DNA of 48,498 bases from Flavobacterium sp. (GTDB lineage Bacteria > Bacteroidota > Bacteroidia > Flavobacteriales > Flavobacteriaceae): assembly GCA_014377455.1 (NCBI GenBank), contig JACMPO010000122.1:1-48498 (forward strand), in the 5' to 3' direction. A model generated the notes under the pieces. The model had not been told where the DNA came from, searched no databases, and saw only the letters and a list, made by a program, of their open reading frames with translations. A program made the translations under genes and the position numbers. Positions 46,981 to 48,498 of this stretch are shown here, piece by piece; the stretch's first letter is position 1, and each line of letters begins with the position of its first letter.

Positions 46981-47011
46981 AAAAAAAATGCCTCACTTTC
47001 GTAAGGCATTT
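46981..47011 (-). terminator. Rho-independent terminator of the pyrophosphatase gene
   Basis: On the minus strand AAATGCCT (47011-47004) pairs with AGGCATTT (46993-46986), followed by a T-run (to 46981). It is 21 bases after the stop. Confidence 0.82.
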
Positions 47012-47031
47012 AATAATTTTATTCTAAATTT

Positions 47032-48498
47032 TTATTTTATGGCATCAACCTTAGCTGTAACTTCGGCTTCAGTTCCTTCAAAAGTTTGAGTCTCTGTTTT
47101 ACCATTTACAACTTTAGTTATAGTGGCTTTACATTTCCCGTCTGTATTAATAATTTTCACTCTTACATCCTTATTAGAAGTTGATGTTTCGCTCATATCT
47201 ACACACGAAGTTTTTTTAATAAAATTTCCGTTTGCATCATAATGAGATAAACATGCTTCTTTTTCTTCAGGTGTGCATTTCATATCATCACACATTTTTG
47301 CGCATTCGTCTTTGGTCATCGTTGCACATTTTGCCATATCACATTTTCCCATCCCTTCCATACATTCTGGCATCATTCCAGTACAGTTTTCCATTACTGT
47401 AATCGATTTTTTTTCTGAAGCGTTTCCTCCTCCTCCTAAAATGGGAGCAATGACTAAACCGATCAAACAAGTTAATTTAATTAAAATATTCATCGATGGT
47501 CCAGAAGTATCTTTAAATGGATCTCCAACGGTATCACCAGTCACTGCCGCTTTGTGAGCATCAGAACCTTTAAAAGTCATTTCACCATTAATCATAACTC
47601 CTGCTTCAAACGATTTTTTAGCATTATCCCAAGCACCACCAGCATTGTTTTGGAAAACTGCCCAAAGCACACCTGAAACGGTTACTCCAGCCATATATCC
47701 TCCTAACATTTCAGCAACAATAGCATGATTATCTCCATAAACTAACAAACCAATAAGTACTATTAAAATTGGAAAACCAATAGTCATAATTCCAGGTAAC
47801 ATCATTTCTCTTAAGGCAGCTTTAGTTGAAATGTCTACGCATTTAGCATATTCTGGTTTTCCTGTTCCTTCCATTATTCCAGGAATTTCTTTAAACTGTC
47901 GACGCACTTCATAAACCATATCCATCGCTGCTTTTCCAACTGAATTCATTGCTAATGCTGAAAATACAACTGGAATCATTCCACCTACAAATAACATGGC
48001 TAAAACTGGTGCTTTAAAAATATTAATTCCGTCAATTCCTGTAAAAGTTACATATGCAGCAAACAAAGCTAATGAAGTTAACGCAGCCGAAGCGATTGCA
48101 AATCCTTTTCCTGTTGCAGCAGTTGTATTACCAACAGAGTCCAAAATATCAGTTCTGGTTCTAACCTCTTTTGGTAGTTCACTCATTTCAGCAATTCCTC
48201 CCGCATTATCAGATATTGGTCCGAAAGCATCAATCGCAAGTTGCATTGCTGTTGTAGCCATCATTGCAGATGCAGCCAACGCAACACCATAAAATCCTGC
48301 GAAAGCATAAGAAGACCAAATGGCAGCAGCAAATAAAATTACTGTTGGAAAAGTAGAAATCATTCCAGTTGCTAAACCAGCAATTACGTTGGTTCCAGCA
48401 CCTGTTGATGATTTTTGTACGATTGCTAAAACGGGTTTTGTACCTAAACCTGTATAATATTCGGTTACAGATGAAATAGTAGCGCCAACAACTAATCC
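47032..48498 (-). CDS. hppA: Membrane-bound ion-pumping pyrophosphatase, 3' part (partial)
   Basis: The gene runs off the right edge; the frame is open there ([19 protein letters not shown]), so the ATG at 48363 is internal. The 489 visible residues are the C-terminal part of a membrane pyrophosphatase, which couples PPi hydrolysis to H+ or Na+ transport. Motifs are [87 protein letters not shown] and NILIKL. The Ala in [10 protein letters not shown] marks the K+-dependent class. After the last helix (about residue 357 of the visible part) comes a tail of about 130 residues with ten Cys and many Met and Lys, unlike classical family members. The Na+/H+ choice depends on residues outside the window. 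Confidence 0.93.
   Translation of the reverse strand, partial: GLVVGATISSVTEYYTGLGTKPVLAIVQKSSTGAGTNVIAGLATGMISTFPTVILFAAAIWSSYAFAGFYGVALAASAMMATTAMQLAIDAFGPISDNAGGIAEMSELPKEVRTRTDILDSVGNTTAATGKGFAIASAALTSLALFAAYVTFTGIDGINIFKAPVLAMLFVGGMIPVVFSALAMNSVGKAAMDMVYEVRRQFKEIPGIMEGTGKPEYAKCVDISTKAALREMMLPGIMTIGFPILIVLIGLLVYGDNHAIVAEMLGGYMAGVTVSGVLWAVFQNNAGGAWDNAKKSFEAGVMINGEMTFKGSDAHKAAVTGDTVGDPFKDTSGPSMNILIKLTCLIGLVIAPILGGGGNASEKKSITVMENCTGMMPECMEGMGKCDMAKCATMTKDECAKMCDDMKCTPEEKEACLSHYDANGNFIKKTSCVDMSETSTSNKDVRVKIINTDGKCKATITKVVNGKTETQTFEGTEAEVTAKVDAIK

Overview
The window is a stretch of a low-GC chromosome from a member of the Bacteroidota, most likely Flavobacterium or a close Flavobacteriaceae relative. 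The pointers are gliding genes gldB and gldC, an XrtF exosortase pair, a type IX secretion C-terminal sorting tail, a short 287-residue primary sigma factor, a flavobacterial carotenoid cluster, and many promoters with the Bacteroidota -7 motif TAnnTTTG. Species identity is inferred, not tested.

Layout. 1-3.5 kb: the end of lysS, a small secreted protein, a DUF4136 lipoprotein, xrtF with its small partner, a GAF-domain methionine sulfoxide reductase-like protein and a retropepsin-like protein that lacks its catalytic Asp. 3.6-6.3 kb: rpsO and pnp. 6.4-10.8 kb: a carotenoid tail-modification cluster (CrtD-like desaturase, CruF-like hydratase, CrtZ hydroxylase, a methyltransferase, a CrtA-like oxygenase) that fits myxol or saproxanthin synthesis. 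11-13.8 kb: rpoD, rpe and a dihydrouridine synthase. 14-15.4 kb: an MtfA-like peptidase, tRNA-Arg(UCG) and a YqeY protein.

15.5-31.9 kb holds the complete division and cell-wall (dcw) cluster on the minus strand, in the order mraZ-rsmH-ftsL-ftsI-murE-mraY-murD-ftsW-murG-murC-ftsQ-ftsA-ftsZ. It is headed by four GTGGTA boxes that look like MraZ operators. It is interrupted between murG and murC by a 21-bp tandem array whose transcript would contain a chain of five mini-ORFs, the first four linked by TAATG stop-start overlaps. MurE carries the DNPR motif, so peptidoglycan is probably of the meso-DAP type.

32.2-33.7 kb: an alpha/beta hydrolase and the GTPase ysxC. 33.8-37.7 kb: an accessory block of an XRE regulator and exported proteins, most of them broken. 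37.7-40.8 kb: gldC, gldB, nadE and a LuxR-type response regulator. 40.9-45.5 kb: a T9SS-type metalloprotease and an FAD oxidoreductase, both with in-frame stops. 45.5-48.5 kb: mtgA, a HupE/UreJ protein and the 3' part of a membrane pyrophosphatase with a Cys-rich tail.

The main anomaly is that six in-frame TAA codons, one TAG and one frameshift fall in six genes between 33.8 and 45.5 kb, while every housekeeping gene is intact. Ordinary pseudogene decay or sequence error is the most economical reading. The expected residues at the stops differ, which argues against codon reassignment.
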